DNA from: CAZYCC01 sp964645985
Lineage (GTDB): Bacteria > Bacillota > Clostridia > Oscillospirales > CAG-272
Assembly (NCBI GenBank): GCA_964645985.1
Contig: CAZYCC010000049.1
Location: forward strand, 1-11,164
Length of the DNA stretch: 11,164 bases
Reading direction: 5' to 3'
A program made the position numbers and the translations under genes. Below the pieces are notes generated by a model. The model worked only from the letters and a program-made list of their open reading frames with translations, was not told the DNA's origin and made no database searches. Below are positions 1-6,312 of this stretch, piece by piece; position 1 is the first letter of the stretch, and every line of letters begins with the position of its first letter.

Positions 1-51
1 CTCGGTTTTGCAGGCATCGCCCCGCTCCCGCCCCCCTCGCTCCGCGTACAC

Positions 52-80
52 AAAAACACGCCCCGATGGGGGCGGGTTTT
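52..80 (+). terminator. Rho-independent terminator of a gene left of the window
   Basis: A hairpin has stem CGCCCC (59-64) and GGGGCG (69-74) around the loop GATG. It is extended by C57-G76 across one mismatch and by A-tract/T-tract pairing (52-56 with 77-80), ending in TTTT. It resembles the two other terminators in the window in being flanked by A and T runs. It most likely ends a plus-strand gene whose end lies before position 1. It would also insulate the broken dockerin gene that follows. Confidence 0.6.
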
Positions 81-84
81 AGCG

Positions 85-470
85 TTGCTTTCTTCGTTTC
101 CTTCGCGCGGGGGTTTTCTTTTTGCCGGAGCGGTAAGTTCTCCCTGGGCGCACGTGTGTGCGGGACTGTCCCCTTGCGCGCTTGCGGTGCTCGCACTCGC
201 TCTGCTGTGCGGGGCGGGAGTTTCCCTCGCCTCGATGGCAGGGGAGAGAGGAGCGAAGGGGGAGAGGCGCGCGGGCGGCGCGATGACAGTGGACCGGTTT
301 CCGTTTTGGGAGGACGATCCGTTCACCGACATTGACTCGAGCACCCCGCCACGTTCACTCCGGGTGTGGGTGGCAGTGGAGGCCTCACCGGCGACGGCGA
401 GGTTACCGCTGCGGACCGTACTTACCTTGCGCGGATTCTCGCCGGATGGGAGGGGTATACGCTCGGGTAG
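85..470 (+). pseudogene. Frameshifted remnant of a small secreted protein with one dockerin-like repeat
   Basis: Two reading frames carry recognisable parts. In the frame starting near 85 (TTG) or 154 (GTG), a hydrophobic run LAVLALALLCGAG around residues 30-45 looks like a signal peptide, followed by an acidic stretch (FPFWEDDPFTDIDSST). That frame then loses sense. In the frame that opens after the TGA at 333-335, codons up to TAG 468-470 encode a Pro/Gly linker and then TGDGEVTAADRTYLARILAG, which has the pattern of one dockerin calcium-binding segment. The Asp at positions 5 and 12 of the loop are kept, but position 1 is Gly instead of Asp. Dockerins normally have two such segments; only one is present. 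The two parts would join if one base had been lost around 340-355. No good ribosome binding site or promoter is visible. I read it as a decayed gene; a sequencing indel is an alternative. Confidence 0.45.
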
Positions 471-512
471 GCGATGCCATCTCGCTTCGTTTCTTGTTCT
501 TTCGTCATAGAC

Positions 513-538
513 AAAAAGCCCGCGCAGGCGGGCTTTTT
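513..538. terminator. Bidirectional rho-independent terminator
   Basis: A perfect 11-bp inverted repeat, AAAAAGCCCGC and GCGGGCTTTTT, flanks the loop GCAG. T runs lie on both strands. It sits between the plus-strand dockerin remnant and the 3' end of the minus-strand DUF3298 gene (stop at 655), so it can terminate convergent transcripts. The distance from the DUF3298 stop codon is about 115 nt; I see nothing coding in 540-654. Confidence 0.85.
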
Positions 539-654
539 TCCGTTTTCATTTTTGCCGCAAAAAACGCTCGGGAACAGGTGAAGAGCTTGAAAATTCGCTC
601 TAAAGGCGCGGCGCGGCCTTTGCCGATATGCCACGCGCGCGATATTACCGCCTG

Positions 655-2412
655 TCACTGCCCCGCCGGCAGCGCGAACAGCCCCGCGAGATCGCCACCT
701 GGGATGAGGACCTCCACCGTGCCGGAAGCGCCGGGACCCACGCTGTAGGTCTGATAGATGAGCAGCAGCCCGTCCGCGGTCGGATACCAGCTGTCGCAAA
801 TCGTCGCGCGGATGACCTGCTCGTAGATCCCGTCCCAGACAAGCGCGCGGTCAACGCGGGCGATGGCAAGATCGGCGAGCGCGGGAAGATCGCTCACGAC
901 ATCGCCGATGGAAAGAGAGTCGCCGGTGCGCGCGCTGTAGTTGCCGCACTCTACCGTGACGAGAGGGTTGCCGCCGCAGACCTGCGTCACTGTGGCGATG
1001 AGCGTGACGATGTCCTCCCGCTCGGCGAGCAGCGACCAGCGCAGCGTGTAGCTGCCCGGCTCCTCGCCCGCGCGGTAGCCCGAGGAAAACTCCTCCGCCT
1101 TTTTCAGCGCCATCGCGGCGTATTCCTCCTGCCGCTCGATGAGAGACGCCGTAATGCGCGCCTCGGCGGCGGGGTTGGCGGGGTAAGAGAAGCGCGGCGC
1201 GTCGAGTGTCGTCGTGAAGGCGGGCGCGCCGTCCGGGGAGAGGGTCTGCTCGGCGGAGGTTTCGACCGTGAGCGCAGCGTCCTTCGCCGAGAAGCCGCCC
1301 GAGGGGATTGCCGGACCGCTCGGGAGATCCGGCGCGGGCGATGGCGCGGGGGCGCCGCTCGCCGCCCCCGATGTCGCGGGCTCGGGAGGCCTATCCGAGG
1401 CGATCGCCCCGGACGCGGCGCCGTCCTCGCGGTGGAGCAGCAGCTCCACCTGATCGCGGTAGAGCGTCCACAGCAGGAAAAAAGTTCCGACAATAGCGAC
1501 CAGCAAGAACATCACGGCAAAGACCACCCAGCCCCCGCCCCCGCGCTTCCTCGGTCTCCCGCCGCGAGGCTCCTCCCCCGCGCTCGCCGACGGTTCGGGG
1601 AGTGCTGCCTCGCCGCCGCTCCCGCGCCTCCGCTCCTCCGCTCGCGGTTTTTTCGCGGAAGAGAGGCCCGCCGCCCCGCCGGAGGATTGCGCCGCCGCCA
1701 ATGCGCCCGGCTTTGTTTCGATCCTCCCGGAGGACTGCTCGGCCGCCGCTCCCTCGCGCGCGCCCTTCTTTGCCTCCTTTGCGGAAGCACTTTGCGCCTC
1801 AGATTTCGCCCGCGCCGAGCCTCCGCGCGCGCTCGGTCCCTTTTCTCCCGCAGGCGCGGTCGGAGATCCTTTTGCGCCTTGTTTTGTTTCCTTTGTCTGC
1901 GCGCTTTGTCCGGCGGAATTTGCCCGCGCCGACCTCTCGCGCGCCGGCCCCCGCGCGGGATCGCGGCGCGCCTTCCCCCGCAGGGCGAGGGGGATTTCCG
2001 GGCGAAAGTCGGGCGCGCGCGCGTTCCTCGGGTAGATCTCGCTCTCGCCGGGGGACTCGCCCCGCCCGGCGCGCAGATCCTCCTCGAGCTGCCGCGCCAC
2101 CCGCTCTCGCAGCGCGTCCTCCCCGATCTCCCCGCGCGAGGGCTGCCGACCCGGCGCGCCCCCGCCTTCCGGGTTTTCCTGCGTGAAAGCTCCCTCGCTC
2201 TCCCCCCCGCCGGGTAGTGCACCCCGCGCCTCGCCCTCTGTCTCGCCGTAGATCCCGCCGCTCGCCTCGCTGAGGCCATCCTCGCTTGCTCCGCCGGTAT
2301 GTTTCGCGCGCGCTTCCCTTGATGAGACGTCGGGTACCGCGCCGGGGATGTTCGCCCGGCCTTCGCCAAAGGGAGCTTCCCGCAGCGGATGCAGAGGTGG
2401 TTTTTCATTCAT
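655..2412 (-). CDS. Single-pass membrane protein with long disordered cytoplasmic tail and extracellular DUF3298 (RsiV/PdaC-like) domain
   Basis: The protein has 585 residues from the ATG at 2412, chosen because GGGGGAG lies 5-6 nt upstream. Residues 1-290 are low complexity (Ala, Gly, Ser, Glu, Arg, Pro) with imperfect internal repeats, and end in a basic patch (RPRKRGGGG). One transmembrane helix follows at about 295-318. A Pro/Ala/Ser linker leads to a folded domain at about 398-585. Its end, DGLLLIYQTYSVGPGASGTV followed by a terminal IPGGDL, is typical of DUF3298. This domain is found in the extracellular part of the anti-sigma factor RsiV, which binds lysozyme, and in PdaC-type peptidoglycan deacetylases. 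No deacetylase domain or recognisable anti-sigma domain is seen, so an envelope sensor or structural role is an inference. It lies 121 bp after cls and probably shares its transcript; a terminator follows at 538-513. The homologous region is clear, the biological role is not. Confidence 0.8.
   Translation of the reverse strand: MNEKPPLHPLREAPFGEGRANIPGAVPDVSSREARAKHTGGASEDGLSEASGGIYGETEGEARGALPGGGESEGAFTQENPEGGGAPGRQPSRGEIGEDALRERVARQLEEDLRAGRGESPGESEIYPRNARAPDFRPEIPLALRGKARRDPARGPARERSARANSAGQSAQTKETKQGAKGSPTAPAGEKGPSARGGSARAKSEAQSASAKEAKKGAREGAAAEQSSGRIETKPGALAAAQSSGGAAGLSSAKKPRAEERRRGSGGEAALPEPSASAGEEPRGGRPRKRGGGGWVVFAVMFLLVAIVGTFFLLWTLYRDQVELLLHREDGAASGAIASDRPPEPATSGAASGAPAPSPAPDLPSGPAIPSGGFSAKDAALTVETSAEQTLSPDGAPAFTTTLDAPRFSYPANPAAEARITASLIERQEEYAAMALKKAEEFSSGYRAGEEPGSYTLRWSLLAEREDIVTLIATVTQVCGGNPLVTVECGNYSARTGDSLSIGDVVSDLPALADLAIARVDRALVWDGIYEQVIRATICDSWYPTADGLLLIYQTYSVGPGASGTVEVLIPGGDLAGLFALPAGQ
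1753..1943 (-). repeat. Imperfect tandem repeat inside the disordered tail of the DUF3298 protein
   Basis: Two copies of a unit of about 35 residues follow each other. The first reads SARANSAGQSAQTKETKQGA and the second SARAKSEAQSASAKEAKKGA. At DNA level the units occupy roughly 1860-1943 and 1753-1830 and share the GCGCGGGC-rich and TTTG-rich blocks. The repeat makes a lysine/glutamine/alanine-rich cytoplasmic segment. Confidence 0.65.
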
Positions 2413-2483
2413 TTTTTCTCTCCCCCGAAAAATCAGCTTCCCCCCGCGCGAGGCGCCGCGGGAACTGTCTGTCGCTCGCGCCG

Positions 2484-2515
2484 AAATTTCCGCGCGAGGA
2501 AATTCCCGCGCGAGG
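2484..2515. repeat. Two adjacent 16-bp repeats between cls and the DUF3298 gene
   Basis: AAATTTCCGCGCGAGG (2484-2499) is followed directly by AAATTCCCGCGCGAGG (2500-2515), differing at one base. A partial third copy, CCCGCGCGAGG, lies at 2443-2453. The repeats fill the short space between the stop of cls and the ribosome binding site of the next gene. On the minus strand, CTCGCGC and GCGCGAG can form a 7-bp hairpin, but there is no T run after it, so it is not a standard terminator. Confidence 0.7.
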
Positions 2516-2533
2516 CTCTTTGTGCGACCTCTC

Positions 2534-4282
2534 TTACAGCAGCGGCTCGAACAATCGCGCAAGAGCAGTGAAGGCGCGCTCGCCGAGCGGGCGGTTCTCC
2601 GCCTCCTCCAAGCTCATCTCGTGGCATTTTTCGAGCGTCGCGAGGAAGTCCCGCTCGATTTCCCCCGCCGCCTCACGCGAGCAGAGGACGGTGCCGCACT
2701 CGAAATGTAAATACAAGCTGCGGTAATCGAGGTTCATCGTGCCGACCGTCGCCACCCTGCCGTCCGCGACGAACACTTTGCTGTGCACGAACCCCGGCAG
2801 ATACTCATAAACCCGCGCCCCCGCGCGCAGCAGCGGCGCGTAATAGGAGCGCGTCAGGATGTGGGCATAGCCCTTGTCGCCGACGTGCGGTGTGATGAGC
2901 CGCAGGTCGATGCCGCCGCGCGCCGCCTCGCAGAGCGCGCCGAGGATCTCCTCTCCCGGGATAAAGTAGGGCGTGAAGAGGTAGAGCCGCTCACGCGCCC
3001 CGGAAATGAGGTCGAGGTAGACCCGCGCGCCGAGGTCATCCCCGGCGAAGGGCGAGCAGGCATACGGAAAGACGGTCGCCTCATCACCGCTCATCCCGGG
3101 TTCGCCCTTGCCGTCCTCTCCGTGAAAATAGCGCGCGAGAAGGCGCGGCGCGGGCGCGGGATCATCTCCCGAAACGAGCCAGCTCTCAAGGAAGATGCGC
3201 GTCAGCCCCGCGACCCCCGGTCCGCGCAGCAGCACGCCGCCGTCCTTCCAGTCGCCGCAGCGATCGTACAGGTCGACATACTCGTCTGAGACATTGATTC
3301 CGCCGGTATAGGCGGCCTCGCCGTCAATAACGACGATCTTCTTGTGGTCGCGGTTGTTCTGCACGGTTGTCAACACCGGCGTGAACGGGTGGAAGACCCG
3401 CGCCGCGATGCCCGCCTCGGCAAGCGTCTTCCCTGCCCCCCACGGCAGCGATGTCAGCGACCCCATCCCGTCGTAGAGAACGCGCACTTCCACCCCCGCT
3501 CTTGCCTTCTCGCGCAGAAGAGAAAGAATCTCCTGCCACATTTCCCCCTCGCGGATGATGAAGAACTGCAGGAAGATGAATTTCTTCGCCGCGCGCATAT
3601 CGCGCATCATCGCGTCGTACATCTCCCGCCCGCGCGAAAAGTAGACCGATCGCGTTCCCCCGTAGCCGGGGAAGCCCGCGCGTGAGAGGGCGCGCGTCAG
3701 GCGCGGCGCCGCCTCATCAATAGGCAAAGGCGCGGGAAAGTCGGTTTCTTTTGTAAAAGCGGCAAAAGCCTCGTTAACCGCGCGCCGCGCTTCTTCTTCC
3801 TTGCGGTGAAACGCGCGGTGGCCGCGCCGGTCGCGCGAGAGGAGATACCCTACCCCGCCCGCGACCGGGAAGACGAGGATGACAGCGCACCAAGCGAGTT
3901 TGTAGACCGGCATCATCTCCCGGTTGACGACGAGCAGCGCCACGGCGAGCGCGCACCCCCGGCAGACCGCGTCAAGCGTAAAGCCCGCCCACCCCGGCAG
4001 GAGATATATGAGCGCGGCGACCCCCGCCTGCAGCGCGAGCAGCAGCGCTACCTGTAGCGCGAGCGGAGCTGCGGTGATTATCATTCTCCCGCGAAAAGTG
4101 CGCTTGGGCTTTTTCCGGGAGGGCGCACAGCTACCCGGGGCGCTCGCCTGCCCTCCCGGCGCGGGCTCGCGCGAGCTATTTCCCGATGACGATACCCCGC
4201 CCAGCGCGAGAGAGACCACCCCTCCGGCGCTATTCTTCGCCGGCGAGCCCTCGCGCGCGGCGGTGAAACGTGGTTTTTCCAA
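2534..4282 (-). CDS. cls: Cardiolipin synthase (phospholipase D superfamily)
   Basis: This membrane enzyme joins two phosphatidylglycerols into cardiolipin and glycerol. Two HKD motifs are intact: H313-K315-D320, followed by AAYTGGINVSDEY, and H500-K502-D507, followed by VGTMNLDYRS. They mark the two phospholipase D half-sites. Hydrophobic segments lie at about 67-95, 98-120 and 125-148, before the catalytic part. The start chosen is TTG at 4282, with GGGAG 7 nt upstream, giving 582 residues. The next ATG (4084, 516 residues) would give the family's usual length but has its GGGAG only one base away. An in-frame ATG at 4393 has no ribosome binding site. The extra N-terminus (about 66 residues) is Gly/Ser/Pro-rich and ends in a basic patch. 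It heads a transcript with the DUF3298 gene, from the promoter at 4577-4548. Function is secure; the start is not. Confidence 0.9.
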   Translation of the reverse strand: MEKPRFTAAREGSPAKNSAGGVVSLALGGVSSSGNSSREPAPGGQASAPGSCAPSRKKPKRTFRGRMIITAAPLALQVALLLALQAGVAALIYLLPGWAGFTLDAVCRGCALAVALLVVNREMMPVYKLAWCAVILVFPVAGGVGYLLSRDRRGHRAFHRKEEEARRAVNEAFAAFTKETDFPAPLPIDEAAPRLTRALSRAGFPGYGGTRSVYFSRGREMYDAMMRDMRAAKKFIFLQFFIIREGEMWQEILSLLREKARAGVEVRVLYDGMGSLTSLPWGAGKTLAEAGIAARVFHPFTPVLTTVQNNRDHKKIVVIDGEAAYTGGINVSDEYVDLYDRCGDWKDGGVLLRGPGVAGLTRIFLESWLVSGDDPAPAPRLLARYFHGEDGKGEPGMSGDEATVFPYACSPFAGDDLGARVYLDLISGARERLYLFTPYFIPGEEILGALCEAARGGIDLRLITPHVGDKGYAHILTRSYYAPLLRAGARVYEYLPGFVHSKVFVADGRVATVGTMNLDYRSLYLHFECGTVLCSREAAGEIERDFLATLEKCHEMSLEEAENRPLGERAFTALARLFEPLL

Positions 4283-4319
4283 ATGAAGACTCCCGGTTGC
4301 TGAAAATGATAAATGATAG

Positions 4320-4372
4320 AAGAGTGCGCTCTCCGAGCAGCGGCGGGCGCGGGCGCAAAAGAGCGCGCTCTT
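4320..4372. repeat. Inverted repeat of self-palindromic units in the cls leader
   Basis: AAGAGTGCGCTCT (4320-4332) and AAGAGCGCGCTCTT (4359-4372) are near-identical, and each is close to its own reverse complement. They can pair with each other over 13 bp with a single mismatch, or each can fold alone. They lie in the untranslated leader of the cls transcript, some 40-90 nt before the TTG start. Confidence 0.6.
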
Positions 4373-4446
4373 ACCCGGCGAAAGCGTACTCATCGCGCAA
4401 AGGAAAGAAGCGCAGCCGCGCCCCGAAAAGTAAGAAGCGATCGCCG

Positions 4447-4464
4447 TTATCCGAAAGAGGACAC
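4447..4464 (-). other. Five-codon minigene (leader peptide candidate) in the cls leader
   Basis: On the minus strand, the strong Shine-Dalgarno sequence AAGGAGG (4476-4470) is followed after 5 nt by GTG TCC TCT TTC GGA TAA. The same frame is open back to an ATG at 4503 (18 codons) that lacks a ribosome binding site. It lies between the cls promoter and the cls start. The ribosome site is better than that of cls itself. It could be a regulatory leader peptide, or a chance match in purine-rich DNA. Confidence 0.25.
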
Positions 4465-4547
4465 GCTCGCCTCCTTCGCGAGTAAGGGCGCGGGCGAGCG
4501 CATGAGAAAACGCGCCGCGCGCCGGCGGTTCGCTTCGCTAAAGGTGC

Positions 4548-4577
4548 ATTATACCACATTCGGGGCGCAAATGGCAA
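4548..4577 (-). promoter_or_regulatory. Sigma-A-type promoter of the cls-DUF3298 unit
   Basis: On the minus strand the -35 box TTGCCA (4577-4572) and the perfect -10 box TATAAT (4553-4548) are separated by 18 bp. The -35 begins only 4 bp after the terminator of the preceding redox operon. Transcription should start near 4541, giving a leader of about 260 nt before the TTG start of cls. Confidence 0.8.
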
Positions 4578-4581
4578 ATCG

Positions 4582-4606
4582 AAAACCCCGCCGCAGGCGG
4601 GGTTTT
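4582..4606 (-). terminator. Rho-independent terminator of the SDR-flavodoxin-DUF4405 operon
   Basis: A perfect 11-bp inverted repeat, AAAACCCCGCC and GGCGGGGTTTT, flanks a 3-nt loop (GCA), with a T run at the end on both strands. It stands about 67 nt after the DUF4405 stop codon at 4674. A second small palindrome, GAGAGCTCTC (4635-4644), lies between the stop codon and this hairpin. Confidence 0.88.
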
Positions 4607-4673
4607 ATGGGAAAAGCGCGCTCGCGGCGCTGCGTGAGAGCTCTCGCGCGCGCGGGACGAGAAATCGCGGCGA

Positions 4674-5360
4674 TCACCCCTCCCGCGCGCGCCCGACCCG
4701 CCCCAGCAGCCGCGCGAGCGCGTAGCCGACCGCCGCGAAGAGGACGAGAATCGCCGCCATATCGATTAGATAAAGCGCGAGCGGCTCGCCGAAATCATAA
4801 AAAACAAACGCCTCCCGCAGGAAGAGATAGTCGAGGAAGCGCCGCCGCACTAGAGCGATCGCCCCGTAGACTGCCCCCGCAAGTACTGCCGCCCGCGCCG
4901 CCCAGAGCGGCGCGCCGCCGCGCGCTCCTCCCCGCAAGGTTCGCGCCCGCGCCGCAAGCGCCTCCCCGTGCCCGCCGAGGTGCAGCCCCGCGAGGACGAA
5001 CCCCCAATAGGCGAGGGGCAGATGCACCCGCCGCGCCAGTGCGGCGCCCCCGCTCGGCAGGAAGGTAAAAAGATGTTTCGAGAGCATCACCCCGCTCACC
5101 CCTGTCGCGAGCAGGTCTGCGAGGAGGAGCAGGTCAAGCGATGCCCGCAGAACGCGCGCGGGGGACATCTTCCCGCGAAAAAGAGCCGGAATCGCGCGCC
5201 GGTTGAGGAAAAGGTGCGCCGCCGCGAGCAGGAGCAGCGCGACCCCGAGCCATTCGTGCAACGTCTGCCCGACGAGACTGTACCCCATAAGGAGCGGCAG
5301 CAGCACGATCATCCCGGCATCAACCGCCGTCCTCACCGCCATCCCAAGCTCTCGCCGCAT
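4674..5360 (-). CDS. DUF4405 integral membrane protein, putative haem-binding electron carrier
   Basis: The protein has 228 residues from ATG 5360, chosen for its GGAGGAG site 4 nt upstream. An in-frame GTG at 5414 would add 18 Arg/Pro-rich residues and has no clear site. About five hydrophobic segments are visible (roughly 12-32, 36-52, 73-94, 111-128, 155-171), plus a last one at 195-218. The signatures GQTLHEWLGVAL, HLFLNR, MLSKHLFTFLP and HLPLAYWGFVLAGLHLGGH are those of DUF4405. The conserved histidines (H35, H49, H96, H113, H127, H131) sit at membrane edges as in cytochrome b561/ferric-reductase-like proteins, so bis-His haem binding is likely but unproven. It is the last gene of the operon, 154 bp after the lipoprotein flavodoxin. 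DUF4405 genes often lie beside flavodoxins, which suggests that the two exchange electrons. The exact partner and direction are unknown. Confidence 0.8.
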   Translation of the reverse strand: MRRELGMAVRTAVDAGMIVLLPLLMGYSLVGQTLHEWLGVALLLLAAAHLFLNRRAIPALFRGKMSPARVLRASLDLLLLADLLATGVSGVMLSKHLFTFLPSGGAALARRVHLPLAYWGFVLAGLHLGGHGEALAARARTLRGGARGGAPLWAARAAVLAGAVYGAIALVRRRFLDYLFLREAFVFYDFGEPLALYLIDMAAILVLFAAVGYALARLLGRVGRAREG

Positions 5361-5514
5361 CGCGCTCCTCCGCCGGGCCGCCCCGAGCCGCTCGCGGGGG
5401 GGTTTTCCACTCACCTGCCTGCCCCGCCCGCGCGGGAATTTCTCTTATTTCCTAAAGATCCTCGCGTGGTCGCGTTTACCCGCGCGTGCCGTCGCCGAGG
5501 GGTCGCGCTCGCGA

Positions 5515-6267
5515 TTAGGACTGCCCCGCGAGCCACTTCTGCACCGCTTCGCGCGCAGTGCCGCGATCGTTTTGCGCGACGCTACCGCGCACGGCGAGAC
5601 CCTCGCCTATTTTCGCGCCGGGGCAGGCGGTCTCGAGGCGCGCCTCGGTGCCCGAGAGGCCGCTGCCCTCATGCGTGCAGAAGGGGTAGATCGTTTTCCC
5701 CGCGAGATTGACCTGCTCGAGGAAGCTGTACACCGCCATCGGCATGTCGCCCCACCAAATGGGGTAGCCGAGGTAGACTGTCTCGTAGCCCTCCACGTCC
5801 GGCGGCAGCTCGGCAAGCTCAGGGCGCGCGCCCTGCTTTTGCTCTTCCTTTGCCACCTCGGTGCACTCATCGTAGTCCTCGGGGTAGGGTTCCTTCGTGC
5901 GGATTTCGTAGAGATCGCCCCCGGTTATCTCGGAAATCATTTCGGCGAGGATGGCGGTGTTGCCCTTCTCGATAACGCCGACGTTATAGTTCTCTCCGGT
6001 GTGCGAGAAATAGAGAACGAGCGCCTTCTTGTTCGCCCCCGGCGAAGGCTCGCCGCTCGTTCTCTCGTCCGCTCCGCCCCCGCCGGAGGCGGCGCTGCCG
6101 TCACTGCCGTCACTGCCGGTAGTGCCAGCGGAGCTGTTCCCGCCCTTTTGCGGGGAGTTGCCGCCGTCCGCGCCGCCCCCGCATGAGAGCAGAGCTGGCG
6201 CGCAGAACATCGCGAGCGCGATCACCCCCGCGAGCGCCCGCCGCGCCGATTTACTCAGGTGCAGCAT
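5515..6267 (-). CDS. Lipid-anchored extracytoplasmic flavodoxin (Flavodoxin_4-like)
   Basis: The protein has 250 residues from ATG 6267, preceded at 7 nt by a full AAGGAG site. Residues 1-28 are a lipoprotein signal peptide: basic start, hydrophobic core, lipobox LLS before C29. Residues 30-78 are a Gly/Ser/Asp linker containing GSDGSDGS. From residue 79, KKALVLYFSHTGENYNVG begins a flavodoxin fold, followed by EKGNTAILAEMI, EPYPEDYDECT and GYPIWWGDMPMAVYSFLE, the last being the typical Trp-rich flavin loop. The FMN phosphate loop is interrupted (SHTGEN, then an insert, then GNT) as usual in this subfamily. Flavodoxins are normally cytoplasmic; here the signal and Cys anchor put it on the outer face of the membrane. 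It lies 45 bp after the SDR gene and before the DUF4405 protein, which could be its membrane electron donor. Confidence 0.88.
   Translation of the reverse strand: MLHLSKSARRALAGVIALAMFCAPALLSCGGGADGGNSPQKGGNSSAGTTGSDGSDGSAASGGGGADERTSGEPSPGANKKALVLYFSHTGENYNVGVIEKGNTAILAEMISEITGGDLYEIRTKEPYPEDYDECTEVAKEEQKQGARPELAELPPDVEGYETVYLGYPIWWGDMPMAVYSFLEQVNLAGKTIYPFCTHEGSGLSGTEARLETACPGAKIGEGLAVRGSVAQNDRGTAREAVQKWLAGQS
6095..6121. repeat. Three 9-bp tandem units in the flavodoxin linker
   Basis: CTGCCGTCA, CTGCCGTCA and CTGCCGGTA follow each other and encode the repeated Gly-Ser-Asp of the flexible linker between the lipidated cysteine and the flavodoxin domain. Slippage here would change the tether length in steps of three residues without breaking the frame. 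Confidence 0.6.
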
Positions 6268-6312
6268 AGAAAAACTCCTTTCAAAAAAGAGAAACCGCCT
6301 CGCTACTGCCCC

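Noticed and set aside
1..17. Possible minus-strand gene start (ATG at 17 with GGGAG upstream) running off the left edge
   Set aside because: Only five codons are visible, so nothing can be said; the terminator at 52-80 instead suggests a plus-strand gene from the left.
628..2217. Long plus-strand open frame (529 codons) opposite the DUF3298 gene
   Set aside because: Arg/Ala/Pro-rich translation with no motif, no ribosome binding site, and antisense to a gene with a recognised domain, membrane helix and a good ribosome site. It is a GC-driven shadow.
655..2412. PdaC-type peptidoglycan deacetylase
   Set aside because: Only the DUF3298-type domain is present; there is no polysaccharide deacetylase domain in the protein.
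4313..5711. Plus-strand open frames across the cls leader and the DUF4405 and flavodoxin genes
   Set aside because: Highly basic, Arg/Pro/Ala-rich translations without domains, antisense to genes with clear families.
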